From Wielerella bovis (GTDB lineage: Bacteria; Pseudomonadota; Gammaproteobacteria; Burkholderiales; Neisseriaceae), in assembly GCF_022354465.1 (NCBI RefSeq), contig NZ_CP092361.1, positions 62,001-126,000 on the forward strand: a stretch of DNA of 64,000 nt, written 5' to 3'. The translations under genes were made by a program, and so were the position numbers. Below are positions 9,562 through 18,956 of this stretch, one piece after another. The notes under the pieces were generated by a model. The model had not been told where the DNA came from. It searched no databases and saw only the letters and a program-made list of their open reading frames with translations. Positions within the stretch are counted from its first letter, which is position 1. Every line of letters starts with the position of its first letter.

Positions 9562-9666
9562 TATAGTCATTTAAAATAATACCGCATGGTCAGTTCTCTT
9601 GTGTACTTAAATTTATACGCCACGATAGCTGCTACCTTGTCTTAGCTTCTATTTTAAGCGACTACA
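9562..9666. repeat. Correia-like element, TATAGTC-type ends, degenerate
   Basis: The left end TATAGTCATTTAAAATA and right end TATTTTAAGCGACTACA are inverted copies with a few mismatches. The core retains GCTGCTACCTTGTCTTAG-like sequence shared with the other elements of this window. About 105 bp long, the size of a Correia-type miniature element. Confidence 0.6.
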
Positions 9667-9683
9667 TTTTGAAAGGTGCATAC

Positions 9684-9790
9684 TATAGTGGATTCAATTT
9701 AAATCAGGACAAGGAGACAGCAACCGCCATGTACACATAGTACATAAGGAAGCTGGCAACGCTGTACTGGTTTAAATTGAATTCACTATA
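9684..9790. repeat. Correia-like element, TATAGTG-type ends (copy A1)
   Basis: A 107-bp element with inverted ends TATAGTGGATTCAATTTAAA and TTTAAATTGAATTCACTATA. The core contains CAGGACAAGG, GTACA..GTACAT and TGGCAACGCTGTACTGG, very like the Correia repeats of Neisseria. It lies just left of alr in the rpsQ-rplN break and has the same orientation as the copy at 14762. Confidence 0.85.
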
Positions 9791-9839
9791 AATACCTTTC
9801 AGGCTGCCATAAATTTGGCTAGATTTTAATCTAAGCATT

Positions 9840-10898
9840 TCATCTTGAATAAACACGCTTCGCGCGTTTTATATTGCATAAAATCTCATAAGGAATCGTC
9901 CCTGCTACATGGGCGACTTCATTAATATTGACCATATCCCCAAATAATTCTACTTCTGCTCCTACACCTACCTGACTGCTATTTAACTCAACTGTCAGCA
10001 TATCCATAGAAATCCGACCGATTAAGCGAGAACGTACGCCATTAATTGCAACAGGCGTATCTGTGCCAGCACGGCGCGGATAACCATCAGCATATCCGCC
10101 CGCCACTAATCCAACGCGCGTAGAACGTTTGGTATAAAAACTTGCTCCGTAACCAATTGGCTCGTGTGGCTGCAAAACGCGCTCGGCAAATACTTTGCTG
10201 CTTAATCGCATCACAGGTTTCAGGCTGCCTGATAATTTGCCAAATGGGTCAATACCATACAATGCTAAACCTGCGCGCCCCCAATCGCGGTGTGTTTCTG
10301 CATAATCCAACATGGCAGCTGAATTGGCAACGCTTTCCTCGCCTGCCAAACCTTCGCAACCTAAATCAAACGCTTCCATTTGCATTTCCGTCATGCCACG
10401 GTCGGCATCATCAGCGCACGCCAAATGGGTCATTTTCACAATTTTGGCTACTTTGGGATTTTGTTTCAATGCGGTGTAAGCTGCCGCATAATTATGTGGA
10501 AAAAATCCTGAACGATGCATACCACTGTCCATTTTCAACCAAACGGTTACAGGTTTCTGCCAATCATATGCCAATAATTCTTCCAATTGTGATTGTTGAT
10601 GAACCGCTGTCCACAAATCATAACGCTCAACAGATGCATATTCGGCAGCCTGAAAAACACCTTCCAAAACCACAATCGGCTTGGTAATGCCATTTACGCG
10701 CAATTCTATGGCTTCATCTACAAACGCAACGGCAAAACCATCTGCAATATCGTGTAACGCATGAGCACATTGTACTGCACCGTGTCCATAGGCATTGGAT
10801 TTAACAACAGCTAATAATTTGTTTCCATGAATATTTTTTAGAATTTGATAATTTTCACGCAAATAATTTAAACGAATTTCGCATACTAATGGTCGCAT
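9840..10898 (-). CDS. alr: Alanine racemase
   Basis: Converts L-alanine to D-alanine for peptidoglycan with a PLP cofactor. The protein has 352 residues. The PLP-binding Lys is K33 in AVVKSNAYGHG. The second active-site region is GYGASFYTKR at about 249-258. The N-terminal TIM barrel and C-terminal beta domain (INGVRSRLIGRISMDML) are complete. A DUS is read in frame as SGSLK at 223-227 and another as part of FQAAE at about 82-86. It lies inside the break of the ribosomal super-operon. A DUS-pair hairpin separates it from the M20 gene upstream. Confidence 0.96.
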   Translation of the reverse strand: MRPLVCEIRLNYLRENYQILKNIHGNKLLAVVKSNAYGHGAVQCAHALHDIADGFAVAFVDEAIELRVNGITKPIVVLEGVFQAAEYASVERYDLWTAVHQQSQLEELLAYDWQKPVTVWLKMDSGMHRSGFFPHNYAAAYTALKQNPKVAKIVKMTHLACADDADRGMTEMQMEAFDLGCEGLAGEESVANSAAMLDYAETHRDWGRAGLALYGIDPFGKLSGSLKPVMRLSSKVFAERVLQPHEPIGYGASFYTKRSTRVGLVAGGYADGYPRRAGTDTPVAINGVRSRLIGRISMDMLTVELNSSQVGVGAEVELFGDMVNINEVAHVAGTIPYEILCNIKRAKRVYSR

Positions 10899-10911
10899 AG
10901 ACAGTCCTTTC

Positions 10912-10953
10912 AGGCAGCCTGAAAATAGGGAATAAAAAATTTTCAGGCTGCCT
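10912..10953 (-). terminator. DUS-pair hairpin between the M20 gene and alr
   Basis: AGGCAGCCTGAAAA and its complement form a 14-base stem around a short A-rich loop. It follows the M20 gene on the minus strand. Paired DUS of this kind often serve as terminators in Neisseriaceae. Confidence 0.6.
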
Positions 10954-10981
10954 TATCAACCAAATGCAGCCTGAAACATCA

Positions 10982-12112
10982 TTACAAAATGTGTTTGGAT
11001 TGAATTAAAGACATAAATGTTTTCACACCGACTTCAATCAATTCATCAGGAAAATCAAAATTATAAGTATGTAAAGGTGGCGCATTTTCGCCATTACCTA
11101 AAAACAGCATCGCCCCTGTTACGCATTGTAAGAAATAACCGAAATCTTCCGAAGCACGGAAAAATTCAGGCAATTCTTTGATAGGCTGCCCAACGGTTTG
11201 ACACGATTGCCAAATTTTTTCTACCGCCGCATCGTGATTCACGGTGGCGGGGAAATAATCCTGCTCATCGGTATGGAAAATAATCCCTTGTTGTTCCGAC
11301 ATTTCACGCGCTGCATCCACAATCAAGCGTTCTAATTTAGCTAAATCATGGTCGTGATAGGCGCGAATGGTTAAACGCAACACGCCATCGCCAGCCGCCA
11401 CGCCAAACGCGGCTTCACCAACTTCCACATGAACAATCGTGCAACGGATAAAATCATCAAATAAAGTTTCATCTGATTGAATTTGCTCAATTTTTTGAAT
11501 CAATTTCGCAATGGTGTAGGCAGGATTGATGCCGTTTTCAGGCTGGCTGGCGTGTGCATTTTTGCCTTTGAAATACAAACTCAATCCTTTGGAAGTTAAG
11601 CAAATCGTGCCTTTTTTCAGCGATACGGTTTTGAATGGCTCGCTGGGATAATTGTGGTAGGCATAAAATTCGCTGATATTTTGCTCGTCAAATACGGATA
11701 AACAAGATTTCGCGCCTTGCCCTGTTTCTTCGGCAGGCTGAAACAGGAAAATAACCGAACGTTCAGGCTGCACGCGTTCCACTTCCAATGCCAAAGCGCA
11801 TAAAGTTGCTGAATGCCCATCGTGTCCACATTTGTGTCCCACACCTGCGTATTGCGAGCGATGGGGCGCGTCAATTTCGTCTTCAATCGGCAGCGCATCA
11901 AAATCGGCACGGAATGCAATCGCAGACGCATCGCTTGTGCCTGTATAAACAGCGTAAAAATAATGATTGTGGTCAATGAGTTGCAAAGATGTGTGTTCAC
12001 GCAAAAAATCCATCAAGCGTTGTTTTGTCCACGTTTCCTGACCCGATAATTCAGGATGCGCGTGCAATTCATGGCGCAGCGCAATACATAAATTCAAATG
12101 TTCGGCTTGCAT
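10982..12112 (-). CDS. M20-family amidohydrolase
   Basis: A 376-residue metal-dependent amidohydrolase of the M20D type, the group of hippurate, N-acyl amino acid and IAA-amino acid hydrolases. Metal-site motifs GHKCGHDGHSA (about 90-100) and EETGQGA (about 126-132) and the dimerisation-domain HASQPENG are present. The ATG at 12112 follows AGGAAACCCTT. The 21 upstream codons are open but have no binding site. The substrate cannot be read from sequence. It lies between alr and the DUF3079 gene. Confidence 0.88.
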   Translation of the reverse strand: MQAEHLNLCIALRHELHAHPELSGQETWTKQRLMDFLREHTSLQLIDHNHYFYAVYTGTSDASAIAFRADFDALPIEDEIDAPHRSQYAGVGHKCGHDGHSATLCALALEVERVQPERSVIFLFQPAEETGQGAKSCLSVFDEQNISEFYAYHNYPSEPFKTVSLKKGTICLTSKGLSLYFKGKNAHASQPENGINPAYTIAKLIQKIEQIQSDETLFDDFIRCTIVHVEVGEAAFGVAAGDGVLRLTIRAYHDHDLAKLERLIVDAAREMSEQQGIIFHTDEQDYFPATVNHDAAVEKIWQSCQTVGQPIKELPEFFRASEDFGYFLQCVTGAMLFLGNGENAPPLHTYNFDFPDELIEVGVKTFMSLIQSKHIL

Positions 12113-12184
12113 AAGGGTTTCCTGTGAAATGATATAGATGGGCGTGATTGTATGCTTTACGCGCTTCAAGTTCAATCATCAATG

Positions 12185-12224
12185 TTTTCAGGCTGCCTAT
12201 TGATTTGAAAAGGCAGCCTGAAAA
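12185..12224 (-). terminator. DUS-pair hairpin after the DUF3079 gene
   Basis: TTTTCAGGCTGCCT and its complement form a 14-base stem with a 12-base loop, immediately downstream of the minus-strand DUF3079 stop. A probable terminator, without a clear T-run. Confidence 0.6.
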
Positions 12225-12230
12225 CGATGA

Positions 12231-12509
12231 TTAACGACGATTTAATGGTAATTTAATATGCGGTTTAACGGTTTTGCTTGCCACAGGTTCAGCTTTGGGC
12301 GCGATTAAACCCAATTCCATTTGTTGCTCTTCGCTTAAAACACCACTCCAATCGCCCGTTTTGTACCAATCTTCGCCGTCCAATTCACTTGGATGTTGGA
12401 TACGTTCGCTGCCGTTGCCGCACGCCAAATCGTCATCTTTGCAATATTTATCGCAGCCCCAACAAATACGTTCAGGGCGTTTGGGGAAAATGGGAAATTT
12501 TTTAGCCAT
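12231..12509 (-). CDS. DUF3079 family protein
   Basis: A small protein of 92 residues. PERICWGCDKYCKDDDLACGNG near the N-terminus carries four clustered Cys residues (a possible metal site), followed by ERIQHPSELDGEDWY. I recognise this as the DUF3079 family, whose function is not known. The basic C-terminal tail ends LPLNRR. It is flanked on both sides by DUS-pair hairpins, so it probably has its own transcript. Confidence 0.8.
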   Translation of the reverse strand: MAKKFPIFPKRPERICWGCDKYCKDDDLACGNGSERIQHPSELDGEDWYKTGDWSGVLSEEQQMELGLIAPKAEPVASKTVKPHIKLPLNRR

Positions 12510-12536
12510 ATGTGTTCCATTGTTTTTTTGATTATT

Positions 12537-12579
12537 TTTTCAGGCTGCCTATTTATTTAAGATAAGGCAGCCTGAAAAC
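12537..12579 (-). terminator. DUS-pair hairpin after pdxH
   Basis: TTCAGGCTGCCT and AGGCAGCCTGAA face each other across a 14-base AT-rich loop just after the pdxH stop. On the minus strand the stem is followed by AAAAAATAATC, so the T-run is missing and termination is inferred from position. Confidence 0.55.
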
Positions 12580-12583
12580 AATT

Positions 12584-13216
12584 TTAAGGTGCCAATCTTT
12601 CTTTTTTCCAAATATTATTTTCTAAATAATACGAAATGCGGTCATGCAAACGACTGGGTCTGCCTTGCCAAAATTCCACTCGTTCAGGTACAACCAAATA
12701 ACCGCCCCAATGCGGTGGGCGTGGCACATGCAAAGGATGTTTCGCACCAAACATGGCAGCGCGTGCCACAATGATTTGCTTGTTGGCAATCGGCTGACTT
12801 TGCTCACTTGCCCATGCTCCCACACGGCTTGTATAGGGACGGCTATCAAAATATTCGTCCGACAAATGTGCCGCCAGTTTTTCCACACGCCCTTCAACGC
12901 GCACTTGTCGCTCCAATTCTGCCCAGAAAAATGTCAGCGCAACAAAAGGATTAACCGCCAAATCCTGCCCCTTGCGGCTCAAATAATTGCTGAAAAACAC
13001 AAAACCCTGCTCGTTTACTTCTTTGAGCAACAACACCCGATTACTTGGGCGACCTTGTGCATCAGCCGTTGCAACATTCATCGCGGTGGGTTCAGGCACT
13101 TTTGCCGCCATCGCCTCGTTGAGCCATACTTCAAATTGCGCCAATGGATTGTCCAAACATTGTTTTTTGGATAACTCTCGTTTACTGTATTCCTGCCTAA
13201 TGCCATGTAAATCCAT
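12584..13216 (-). CDS. pdxH: Pyridoxamine 5'-phosphate oxidase
   Basis: An FMN enzyme that oxidises pyridoxamine- or pyridoxine-5'-phosphate to PLP, the cofactor used by the neighbouring alr. It has 210 residues. [62 protein letters not shown] and the end WKKERLAP are family signatures. The ATG at 13216 gives [10 protein letters not shown]. Upstream open codons overlap a TATAAT box at 13250-13255 and are probably not translated. Confidence 0.95.
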   Translation of the reverse strand: MDLHGIRQEYSKRELSKKQCLDNPLAQFEVWLNEAMAAKVPEPTAMNVATADAQGRPSNRVLLLKEVNEQGFVFFSNYLSRKGQDLAVNPFVALTFFWAELERQVRVEGRVEKLAAHLSDEYFDSRPYTSRVGAWASEQSQPIANKQIIVARAAMFGAKHPLHVPRPPHWGGYLVVPERVEFWQGRPSRLHDRISYYLENNIWKKERLAP

Positions 13217-13249
13217 ATTCCCACCTACAAATATGCTTGAAAGATTAGG

Positions 13250-13255
13250 ATTATA
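13250..13255 (-). promoter_or_regulatory. -10 box of pdxH
   Basis: TATAAT on the minus strand, 34 bases before the chosen pdxH start. The matching -35 (CTGGTG, 18-base spacing) is weak. The position supports the internal ATG as the true start. Confidence 0.45.
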
Positions 13256-13343
13256 GTCTCCATCTTCATTGTGCACCAGTTTTCAGGCTGCCTTATCATT
13301 GATTTGAGATATATTCTCATTTAATAAACAAAATCTTAAATAA

Positions 13344-13372
13344 TTTAACGAGCGTTAATTTTTTGCTATAAT
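13344..13372 (+). promoter_or_regulatory. Promoter of hemA
   Basis: TTTAAC and TATAAT are separated by 17 bases. The -10 is perfect. The predicted start is near 13379, about 30 bases before the hemA ATG. Confidence 0.7.
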
Positions 13373-13408
13373 CCAATTAATTCATAAAAATATCAATCAC
13401 AAACCACT

Positions 13409-14659
13409 ATGATGAAACTCACTGTTATTGGGCTCAATCACCAAACTGCGCCCTTGAATATTCGTGAAAAATTGGCATTTTCTGCTGCCAATTTATCCGA
13501 AGCCGTTCGCGACTTAAACGTGAACGTTGCTGCTGAAGCCGTTATCTTATCCACTTGCAATCGTACCGAATTATATTGTGTAGGCGATGCTGATATCATC
13601 ATAGATTGGTGGGCAAATTCGCGTGGCGTGGCGGTTGCTGATATTCGTCCATATTTGTATGTATTAGGTTGCAGCGAAACCATTCGTCATGCGTTTCGTG
13701 TGGCTTGTGGCTTGGACAGCATGGTTTTGGGTGAACCACAAATTTTAGGACAAATGAAAGAAGCGGTTCGTATTGCGCGTGAACAAGATGGCGTTAGCAC
13801 GTGGCTCAACGCGCTGTTTCAACGCACATTTGCCGCTGCGAAAGAAGTACGCAGTTTAAGTGGTGTGGGTGATAATGTTGTGTCTATGGCAAGCGCAGCG
13901 GTGCGTATGGTGGAACAAACTTTGGGCGATATCGGCAGCTTGAATGTATTGTTTGTGGGTGCGGGCGAAATGAACGAAAACGTGGCGACTTATTTTGCCG
14001 CACGTCAGCCCAAAAGTTTGATGATTGCCAATCGCACTTTGACACGCGCCGCGCATTTGTGTAGCAAATTAGGTCATGGCGCACAAGCGTGTAAATTAGA
14101 TGTGTTGCCTGAAATTTTGACACGTTATGATGTCATCATCGCGTGTACAGGCAGCGAAACGCCATTGATTACAGCAGATATGTTTCAGGCTGCATTAGGT
14201 AAGCCATTATTTATGTTAGATTTGGCGGTACCGCGTAATATTGCAGCAGATGTAGCGGATATTGATAGCGTGATGCTGTACACAGTAGATGATATGGCAG
14301 AACGTGTGGCGAGCGGCAAAGAAGCGCGTGCGTTGGCAGCAGCACAAGCAGAAACGATGGTGCAAGAAAAAGTTGGCGAATTTGTGGCGTGGCAGCAAAG
14401 TCGTCAGCGTGTGCCTTTGATTTGTGCTTTGCGCGATGAAGGCGAGCGAGCGCGTCAACAAGTATTGAACAATGCTTTGCGTCAATTAGCGAAAGGCACC
14501 CCCCCTGAAGAAGTATTGGAGCGTTTGTCAGTACAATTAACCAATAAATTATTGCATTCACCCACTCGTGCGCTGAATAAGGCAGATACGCACGATGCAC
14601 ATGTAGTTAAAGCATTAGCAGAAGTGTATCATTTACAGCGTTCCACCACAGTTAATTAA
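13409..14659 (+). CDS. hemA: Glutamyl-tRNA reductase
   Basis: Reduces glutamyl-tRNA to glutamate-1-semialdehyde with NADPH, the first step of C5-pathway heme synthesis. It has 416 residues. The nucleophilic Cys is C50 in STCNRTELY. The NADP-binding segment VLFVGAGEMNENVATYF lies at about 184-200. The C-terminal dimerisation helices end at LQRSTTVN. ATG ATG at the start leaves a one-codon uncertainty. It is the only plus-strand gene in the metabolic segment between the two ribosomal blocks. Confidence 0.96.
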   Translation: MMKLTVIGLNHQTAPLNIREKLAFSAANLSEAVRDLNVNVAAEAVILSTCNRTELYCVGDADIIIDWWANSRGVAVADIRPYLYVLGCSETIRHAFRVACGLDSMVLGEPQILGQMKEAVRIAREQDGVSTWLNALFQRTFAAAKEVRSLSGVGDNVVSMASAAVRMVEQTLGDIGSLNVLFVGAGEMNENVATYFAARQPKSLMIANRTLTRAAHLCSKLGHGAQACKLDVLPEILTRYDVIIACTGSETPLITADMFQAALGKPLFMLDLAVPRNIAADVADIDSVMLYTVDDMAERVASGKEARALAAAQAETMVQEKVGEFVAWQQSRQRVPLICALRDEGERARQQVLNNALRQLAKGTPPEEVLERLSVQLTNKLLHSPTRALNKADTHDAHVVKALAEVYHLQRSTTVN

Positions 14660-14761
14660 ACCATTGAAATAGGCAGCCTGAAACCTTTACAAAACTCAGT
14701 CATAGAGGTGGATTTCATACTCATAATTTAAAAATATTTAAATTTATTAATAATTTAAAAA

Positions 14762-14865
14762 TATAGTGGATTCAATTTAAATCAGGACAAGGCGACAGCG
14801 ACCGCCGTGTACAATAGTACATAAGAGAGCTGGCAACGCTGTACTGGTTTAGTGAATTCACTATA
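14762..14865. repeat. Correia-like element, TATAGTG-type ends (copy A2)
   Basis: Same family and orientation as the copy at 9684. The left end TATAGTGGATTCAATTTAAA is intact. The right end has lost a few bases (GGTTTAGTGAATTCACTATA). It lies between hemA and the end of the S10 block, so copies A1 and A2 bracket the segment that splits the ribosomal operon. Confidence 0.85.
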
Positions 14866-14873
14866 GAAGACTA

Positions 14874-14945
14874 TCAAATCCGCTCTCGCATCCATTGAAG
14901 CAAAGGTTTTGATTCAGCACTAACACAAATTTCAAACCAATATTT
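14874..14945 (-). pseudogene. Possible 3' remnant of an unknown gene
   Basis: A minus-strand frame reads WFEICVSAESKPLLQWMRER and ends with Ile and a TGA stop. It looks coding but has no start, since it emerges from the S10 terminator at 14946. It could be the tail of a gene cut when the locus was rearranged, or chance. I do not recognise a family. Confidence 0.25.
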
Positions 14946-14985
14946 AAAAAGCGAAGTTTACAGAAATCTGCAAACTTCGCTTTTG
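14946..14985 (-). terminator. Terminator of the S10 block after rpsQ
   Basis: GCGAAGTTT and its complement, with an inner CAGA/TCTG pair, form a long stem. On the minus strand it is followed by TTTTT, 17 bases after the rpsQ stop. It is palindromic enough to work in both directions. It shows the S10 transcript now ends at rpsQ. Confidence 0.85.
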
Positions 14986-15001
14986 ATTTATTTACTGTAA
15001 A

Positions 15002-15265
15002 TTAAACAGTACGCGCTTTTTCAACCAGCTCTTTCACAACCCAAGATTTGGTTTTAGACAATGGGCGAGATTCTTCAATCACCACCACGTCGCCAATACC
15101 ATATTGGTTTTGCTCATCATGAGCGTGGATTTTGGTAGAGCGGCGAACAATTTTACCGTACAAAGGGTGTTTTACTTTGCGTTCAACCAATACGGTAACG
15201 GTTTTGTCCATTTTATCGCTTACCACTTTGCCTTGCAAAGTACGAATGGTTTTTTCAGTACTCAT
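15002..15265 (-). CDS. rpsQ: 30S ribosomal protein S17
   Basis: S17 (87 residues) is a primary 16S rRNA-binding OB-fold protein. [21 protein letters not shown] and [21 protein letters not shown] are typical. Its start overlaps the rpmC stop by one base. Normally rplN follows. Here a terminator follows and rplN is at 8885-9253. Confidence 0.97.
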   Translation of the reverse strand: MSTEKTIRTLQGKVVSDKMDKTVTVLVERKVKHPLYGKIVRRSTKIHAHDEQNQYGIGDVVVIEESRPLSKTKSWVVKELVEKARTV

Positions 15266-15456
15266 TATTTAGCACCTTTCTCAGCGATGATGGTTTTCAC
15301 ACGAGCGATGTCGCGGCGCACTTGTTTGATTTGGCTGGTTTGACCCAACTGACCCGTTGCGTGCTGCATACGCAAACCGAATTGTTGTTTCAGCAAATCT
15401 GCCAAAACTTGATTCAGTTCTGCCACTGATTTTTCTTTCAATTCATTGGCTTTCAT
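15265..15456 (-). CDS. rpmC: 50S ribosomal protein L29
   Basis: L29 (63 residues) is a helical hairpin near the polypeptide exit tunnel, where trigger factor and SRP dock close by. [20 protein letters not shown] and [19 protein letters not shown] are typical. Its ATG overlaps the rplP stop (TAATG) and its stop overlaps the rpsQ start, a tightly coupled trio. Confidence 0.96.
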   Translation of the reverse strand: MKANELKEKSVAELNQVLADLLKQQFGLRMQHATGQLGQTSQIKQVRRDIARVKTIIAEKGAK

Positions 15457-15872
15457 TATTTACCCACCTGTCTTGTTACGAAAGTGGTCGCAATGGGCAA
15501 TTTGGCAGCCGCCAACGCAAACGCTTCACGCGCCAACGATTCGGCTACACCGTCCATTTCATACAACACTTTACCGGGTTGGATTTCAGCAACGTAGTAT
15601 TCCACAGAACCTTTACCGCCACCCATACGAACTTGGATTGGTTTAGCAGTAATCGGTTTGTCGGGGAATACGCGAATCCAAATGCGACCACCACGTTTGA
15701 TGTGGCGCGTCATCGCACGACGTGCTGCTTCAATTTGACGAGCGGTCAAACGACCACGCGCCACCGCTTTCAAACCAAAGTCGCCAAAGCTAACAGTGTT
15801 ACCGCGTGTGGCGATACCTGTGTTGCGACCTTTATGTTGTTTGCGGTATTTCAGTCTAGTTGGCTGCAGCAT
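15456..15872 (-). CDS. rplP: 50S ribosomal protein L16
   Basis: L16 (138 residues) sits at the A-site tRNA elbow. [37 protein letters not shown] and [19 protein letters not shown] are diagnostic. It starts 17 bases inside the rpsC 3' end, so the two genes overlap. Confidence 0.98.
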   Translation of the reverse strand: MLQPTRLKYRKQHKGRNTGIATRGNTVSFGDFGLKAVARGRLTARQIEAARRAMTRHIKRGGRIWIRVFPDKPITAKPIQVRMGGGKGSVEYYVAEIQPGKVLYEMDGVAESLAREAFALAAAKLPIATTFVTRQVGK

Positions 15873-16557
15873 TGCGACCTCCTTTGCGGTTATTGCGGCG
15901 GTTTTCGCGTTGTTCAGGCTGCGCTTGAACTTGACCTACTTCGCCTTTGTATACCCACACTTTCAAGCCCAAGATACCGTAAGTGGTCAAGGCTTCGCTG
16001 GTAGCGTAATCCACATCAGCGCGCAAAGTGTGCAAAGGTACACGACCTTCACGATACCATTCGCTACGCGCAATGTCCGCACCGTTCAAACGACCAGACA
16101 CCATGATTTTGATGCCTTTTGCGCCAGCGCGCATTGCGTTTTGCATAGAGCGTTTCATCGCACGGCGGAATTGAACACGTTTTTCCAATTGTTGAGCGAT
16201 ACCGTCAGCAATCAGTTGTGCGTCCAATTCAGGTTTGCGGATTTCTTCAATGTTCACATGAACCGCAACGCCGAGCAATTTTTCCAAATCGCGTTTCAAC
16301 ACTTCAATGTCTGCGCCTTTTTGACCAATTACCACACCAGGGCGGGCAGTATGAATGGTAATGCGCGCAGATTTAGCAGGACGCTCAATCACGACACGGC
16401 TCACAGAAGCGTTTGCCAAGCGTTTACGCAAATAGTCACGTACATCAATATCTTGTTTCAAAACGGCGGCAAATTCGGTGCTTTTCGCAAACCATTTTGA
16501 AGACCAGTCTTTATTGACTGCCAGTCGGAAACCAACTGGATGAATTTTTTGTCCCAT
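15856..16557 (-). CDS. rpsC: 30S ribosomal protein S3
   Basis: S3 (233 residues) lines the mRNA entry channel. The N-terminal [20 protein letters not shown], the KH domain ([20 protein letters not shown]) and the C-terminal [14 protein letters not shown] segment ([13 protein letters not shown]) are present. The tail is rich in Gln, Asn and Arg. It follows rplV by nine bases. Confidence 0.98.
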   Translation of the reverse strand: MGQKIHPVGFRLAVNKDWSSKWFAKSTEFAAVLKQDIDVRDYLRKRLANASVSRVVIERPAKSARITIHTARPGVVIGQKGADIEVLKRDLEKLLGVAVHVNIEEIRKPELDAQLIADGIAQQLEKRVQFRRAMKRSMQNAMRAGAKGIKIMVSGRLNGADIARSEWYREGRVPLHTLRADVDYATSEALTTYGILGLKVWVYKGEVGQVQAQPEQRENRRNNRKGGRNAAAN

Positions 16558-16566
16558 GGTTATTCC

Positions 16567-16896
16567 TTAGTTGCCTACCACCACATTGATGTGGCAAGTT
16601 TGTTTTTCAATACGGTTGCCGCGACCTTTGGCACGAGCTTGGAAACGTTTCAGGCTAGGACCTTTGTCCACGAAAATCGTTACGACTTTCAATTCGTCAA
16701 TGTCCGCACCGTTGTTGTGTTCGGCATTGGCGATGGCAGATTCCAAAACTTTTTTAATCAATTCCGCGCCTTTTTTAGGGCTGAATGTCAAAATGTTCAA
16801 GGCTTGGGCAACGTCTTTACCGCGAATCATGTCAGCCACCAAACGGGCTTTTTGTGCAGAAATGCGGGCGTTGTTATGTTGTGCAGTTACTCTCAT
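16567..16896 (-). CDS. rplV: 50S ribosomal protein L22
   Basis: L22 (109 residues) has a beta-hairpin that reaches into the exit tunnel. [20 protein letters not shown] and the hairpin region [20 protein letters not shown] are typical and show no insertion or deletion in the loop linked to macrolide resistance. It lies between rpsS and rpsC. Confidence 0.98.
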   Translation of the reverse strand: MRVTAQHNNARISAQKARLVADMIRGKDVAQALNILTFSPKKGAELIKKVLESAIANAEHNNGADIDELKVVTIFVDKGPSLKRFQARAKGRGNRIEKQTCHINVVVGN

Positions 16897-16904
16897 GTTT
16901 CACC

Positions 16905-17183
16905 TTATTTTTTCTTGGCTTTTTTGTCAGCCAAATGACCTTTAAAGGTACGGGTCAATGAGAACTCACCCAATTTATGACCAACCATGTTGTCGCTGAT
17001 GAAAACAGGCACATGTGTGCGACCGTTGTGTACAGCGATGGTCAAACCGATAAAATCAGGCAAAATGGTAGAACGGCGCGACCAAGTTTTAATTGGACGC
17101 TTGTCGTTGTTCGCACGAGCCGCATCTACTTTTTTCAATAAGTGCAGGTCAACGTATGGACCTTTTTTCAATGAACGAGCCAT
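16905..17183 (-). CDS. rpsS: 30S ribosomal protein S19
   Basis: S19 (92 residues) sits in the 30S head with S13. [39 protein letters not shown] and [17 protein letters not shown] are diagnostic. It is five bases after the rplB stop. Confidence 0.98.
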   Translation of the reverse strand: MARSLKKGPYVDLHLLKKVDAARANNDKRPIKTWSRRSTILPDFIGLTIAVHNGRTHVPVFISDNMVGHKLGEFSLTRTFKGHLADKKAKKK

Positions 17184-17188
17184 GTTAA

Positions 17189-18022
17189 TTAACCTTTGTT
17201 AGAGTAGCGGCGGCGAACAATCATGTTGTCCGTGCGTTTGTTGTTGCGAGTGCGGTAACCCTTAGCAGGTGTACCCCATGGGCTAACAGGTTCACGCGCT
17301 TCGCCTGTGCGACCTTCACCACCACCATGTGGGTGGTCTACTGGGTTCATCACAACACCGCGTACTGTTGGGCGGATACCGCGCCAACGGTTTGCACCTG
17401 CTTTACCGATTTTTTTCAGGCTTTGCTCTTCGTTGCCCACTTCACCGATGGTTGCACGGCAATCAACGTGAATGCGGCGAACTTCGCCAGAACGCAAACG
17501 CACTTGCGCGTAAATGCCTTCTTTTGCCAACAATACGGCAGAAGCACCAGCAGAACGTGCAATTTGCGCGCCTTTACCTGGTTTCATTTCAATGCAGTGA
17601 ATGGTCGTACCAACAGGAATGTTGCGAATAGGCAAAGTGTTACCCACTTTAATCGCAGCTTCCGAACCGCTTACCAATACCGCGCCAGCTTGAATGCCGC
17701 GTGGAGCGATGATGTAACGGCGTTCACCGTCTGCATAGCACAACAATGCGATGTGTGCAGTGCGGTTTGGGTCGTATTCAATGCGTTCTACTTTTGCAGG
17801 GATACCGTCTTTATTGCGTTTGAAGTCAATCACACGGTAATGGTGTTTATGACCACCACCTTTATGGCGAGTGGTAATGTGACCATTGTTGTTGCGACCT
17901 GCGGTAGAGTTTTGTTTTTCCAACAAAGGTGCATAAGCCGCGCCTTTGTACAAACCTTCTGTTACCACGCGAACCATGCCGCGACGACCAGCAGAAGTTG
18001 GCTTCATTTTGATAATCGCCAT
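17189..18022 (-). CDS. rplB: 50S ribosomal protein L2
   Basis: L2 (277 residues) is needed for subunit association and peptidyl transfer. [20 protein letters not shown] near 50-69 and the C-terminal [19 protein letters not shown], with the conserved His of the HPHGGGEG loop, are present. It lies two bases after rplW. Confidence 0.98.
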   Translation of the reverse strand: MAIIKMKPTSAGRRGMVRVVTEGLYKGAAYAPLLEKQNSTAGRNNNGHITTRHKGGGHKHHYRVIDFKRNKDGIPAKVERIEYDPNRTAHIALLCYADGERRYIIAPRGIQAGAVLVSGSEAAIKVGNTLPIRNIPVGTTIHCIEMKPGKGAQIARSAGASAVLLAKEGIYAQVRLRSGEVRRIHVDCRATIGEVGNEEQSLKKIGKAGANRWRGIRPTVRGVVMNPVDHPHGGGEGRTGEAREPVSPWGTPAKGYRTRNNKRTDNMIVRRRYSNKG

Positions 18023-18024
18023 GC

Positions 18025-18345
18025 TTATTCCTTATCTGCAGCGGCTGCGGCTGCTTCCAAATCCAGCTCTTGACCTGCAACCAAGCTCACATAGGCTTTT
18101 TTCACATCGCTGCGGCGACCCAAAGTGCGACCGAAGCGTTTGGTTTTGCCTTTGGTCGTGGTGGTCGTTACAGAAGCAACCTGAACATTAAACAACAATT
18201 CTACTGCTGCTTTGATTTCGGTTTTGGTTGCGTCTTTCAATACTTTGAAAACCATTTGGTTGCGTTTTTCAGCCAGCATATTGCTTTTTTCTGAAACAAT
18301 AGGTGCCAAAATCACTTTCATCAAACGTTCTTGATTCATACCCAT
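18025..18345 (-). CDS. rplW: 50S ribosomal protein L23
   Basis: L23 (106 residues) rims the exit tunnel and is the docking site for trigger factor and [23 protein letters not shown] and [20 protein letters not shown] are typical. The Ala-rich C-terminal tail (about 92-106) is an extension also known from Neisseria. Its start overlaps the rplD stop by ten bases. Confidence 0.97.
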   Translation of the reverse strand: MGMNQERLMKVILAPIVSEKSNMLAEKRNQMVFKVLKDATKTEIKAAVELLFNVQVASVTTTTTKGKTKRFGRTLGRRSDVKKAYVSLVAGQELDLEAAAAAADKE

Positions 18346-18956
18346 TGCTCCTCTAATTGTGCAACTGCCTCTTTAGTCAGCACCACTTTTTTGTAGCGCA
18401 ACAAGCTGTATGGGTCAGTTTGCGTGGCTTCCAACACCAATACATTTGGCAAATTGCGTGAAGACAAGTACACGTTTTCGTCCAATTGTTTGGTGATGAA
18501 CAAAACTTGCTCCAAGCCCAAGTTTTTCACTTGCTCGGCAAATTCTTTGGTTTTGGGCGTAGCGGCAGACAGGCTGTCAATCACAAACAAACGCTCATCA
18601 CGAACCAATTGAGACAAAATGGTCGCCATACCAGCGCGGTACATTTTGCGGTTGATTTTTTGTGAGAAGTTTTCATCGGGTTTGTTTGGGAACGCACGAC
18701 CACCTTTGCGCCACAATGGAGACGAAGTCATACCAGAACGAGCACGACCTGTACCTTTTTGACGCCAAGGTTTTTTGGTAGAGTGTTTCACTTCGGCACG
18801 GGTTTTTTGAGCGCGGTTGCCAGAACGGGCATTCGCCAAATAAGCCGTAACCAGTTGGTGAACCAACGCTTCGTTGTATTCACGCGCAAACAAGGCATCA
18901 GAACCAGCCACACTGCCTGAAACTTGACCTTGTGCATTAATCAGTTTCAATTCCAT
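18336..18956 (-). CDS. rplD: 50S ribosomal protein L4
   Basis: L4 (206 residues) reaches into the exit tunnel. In E. coli it also represses the S10 operon through the rpsJ leader. The loop [20 protein letters not shown], about 66-85, is intact. It overlaps rplC by one base and rplW by ten. Since rpsJ is not upstream here, any L4 feedback would have to act on the new rplC leader. Confidence 0.98.
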   Translation of the reverse strand: MELKLINAQGQVSGSVAGSDALFAREYNEALVHQLVTAYLANARSGNRAQKTRAEVKHSTKKPWRQKGTGRARSGMTSSPLWRKGGRAFPNKPDENFSQKINRKMYRAGMATILSQLVRDERLFVIDSLSAATPKTKEFAEQVKNLGLEQVLFITKQLDENVYLSSRNLPNVLVLEATQTDPYSLLRYKKVVLTKEAVAQLEEQWV

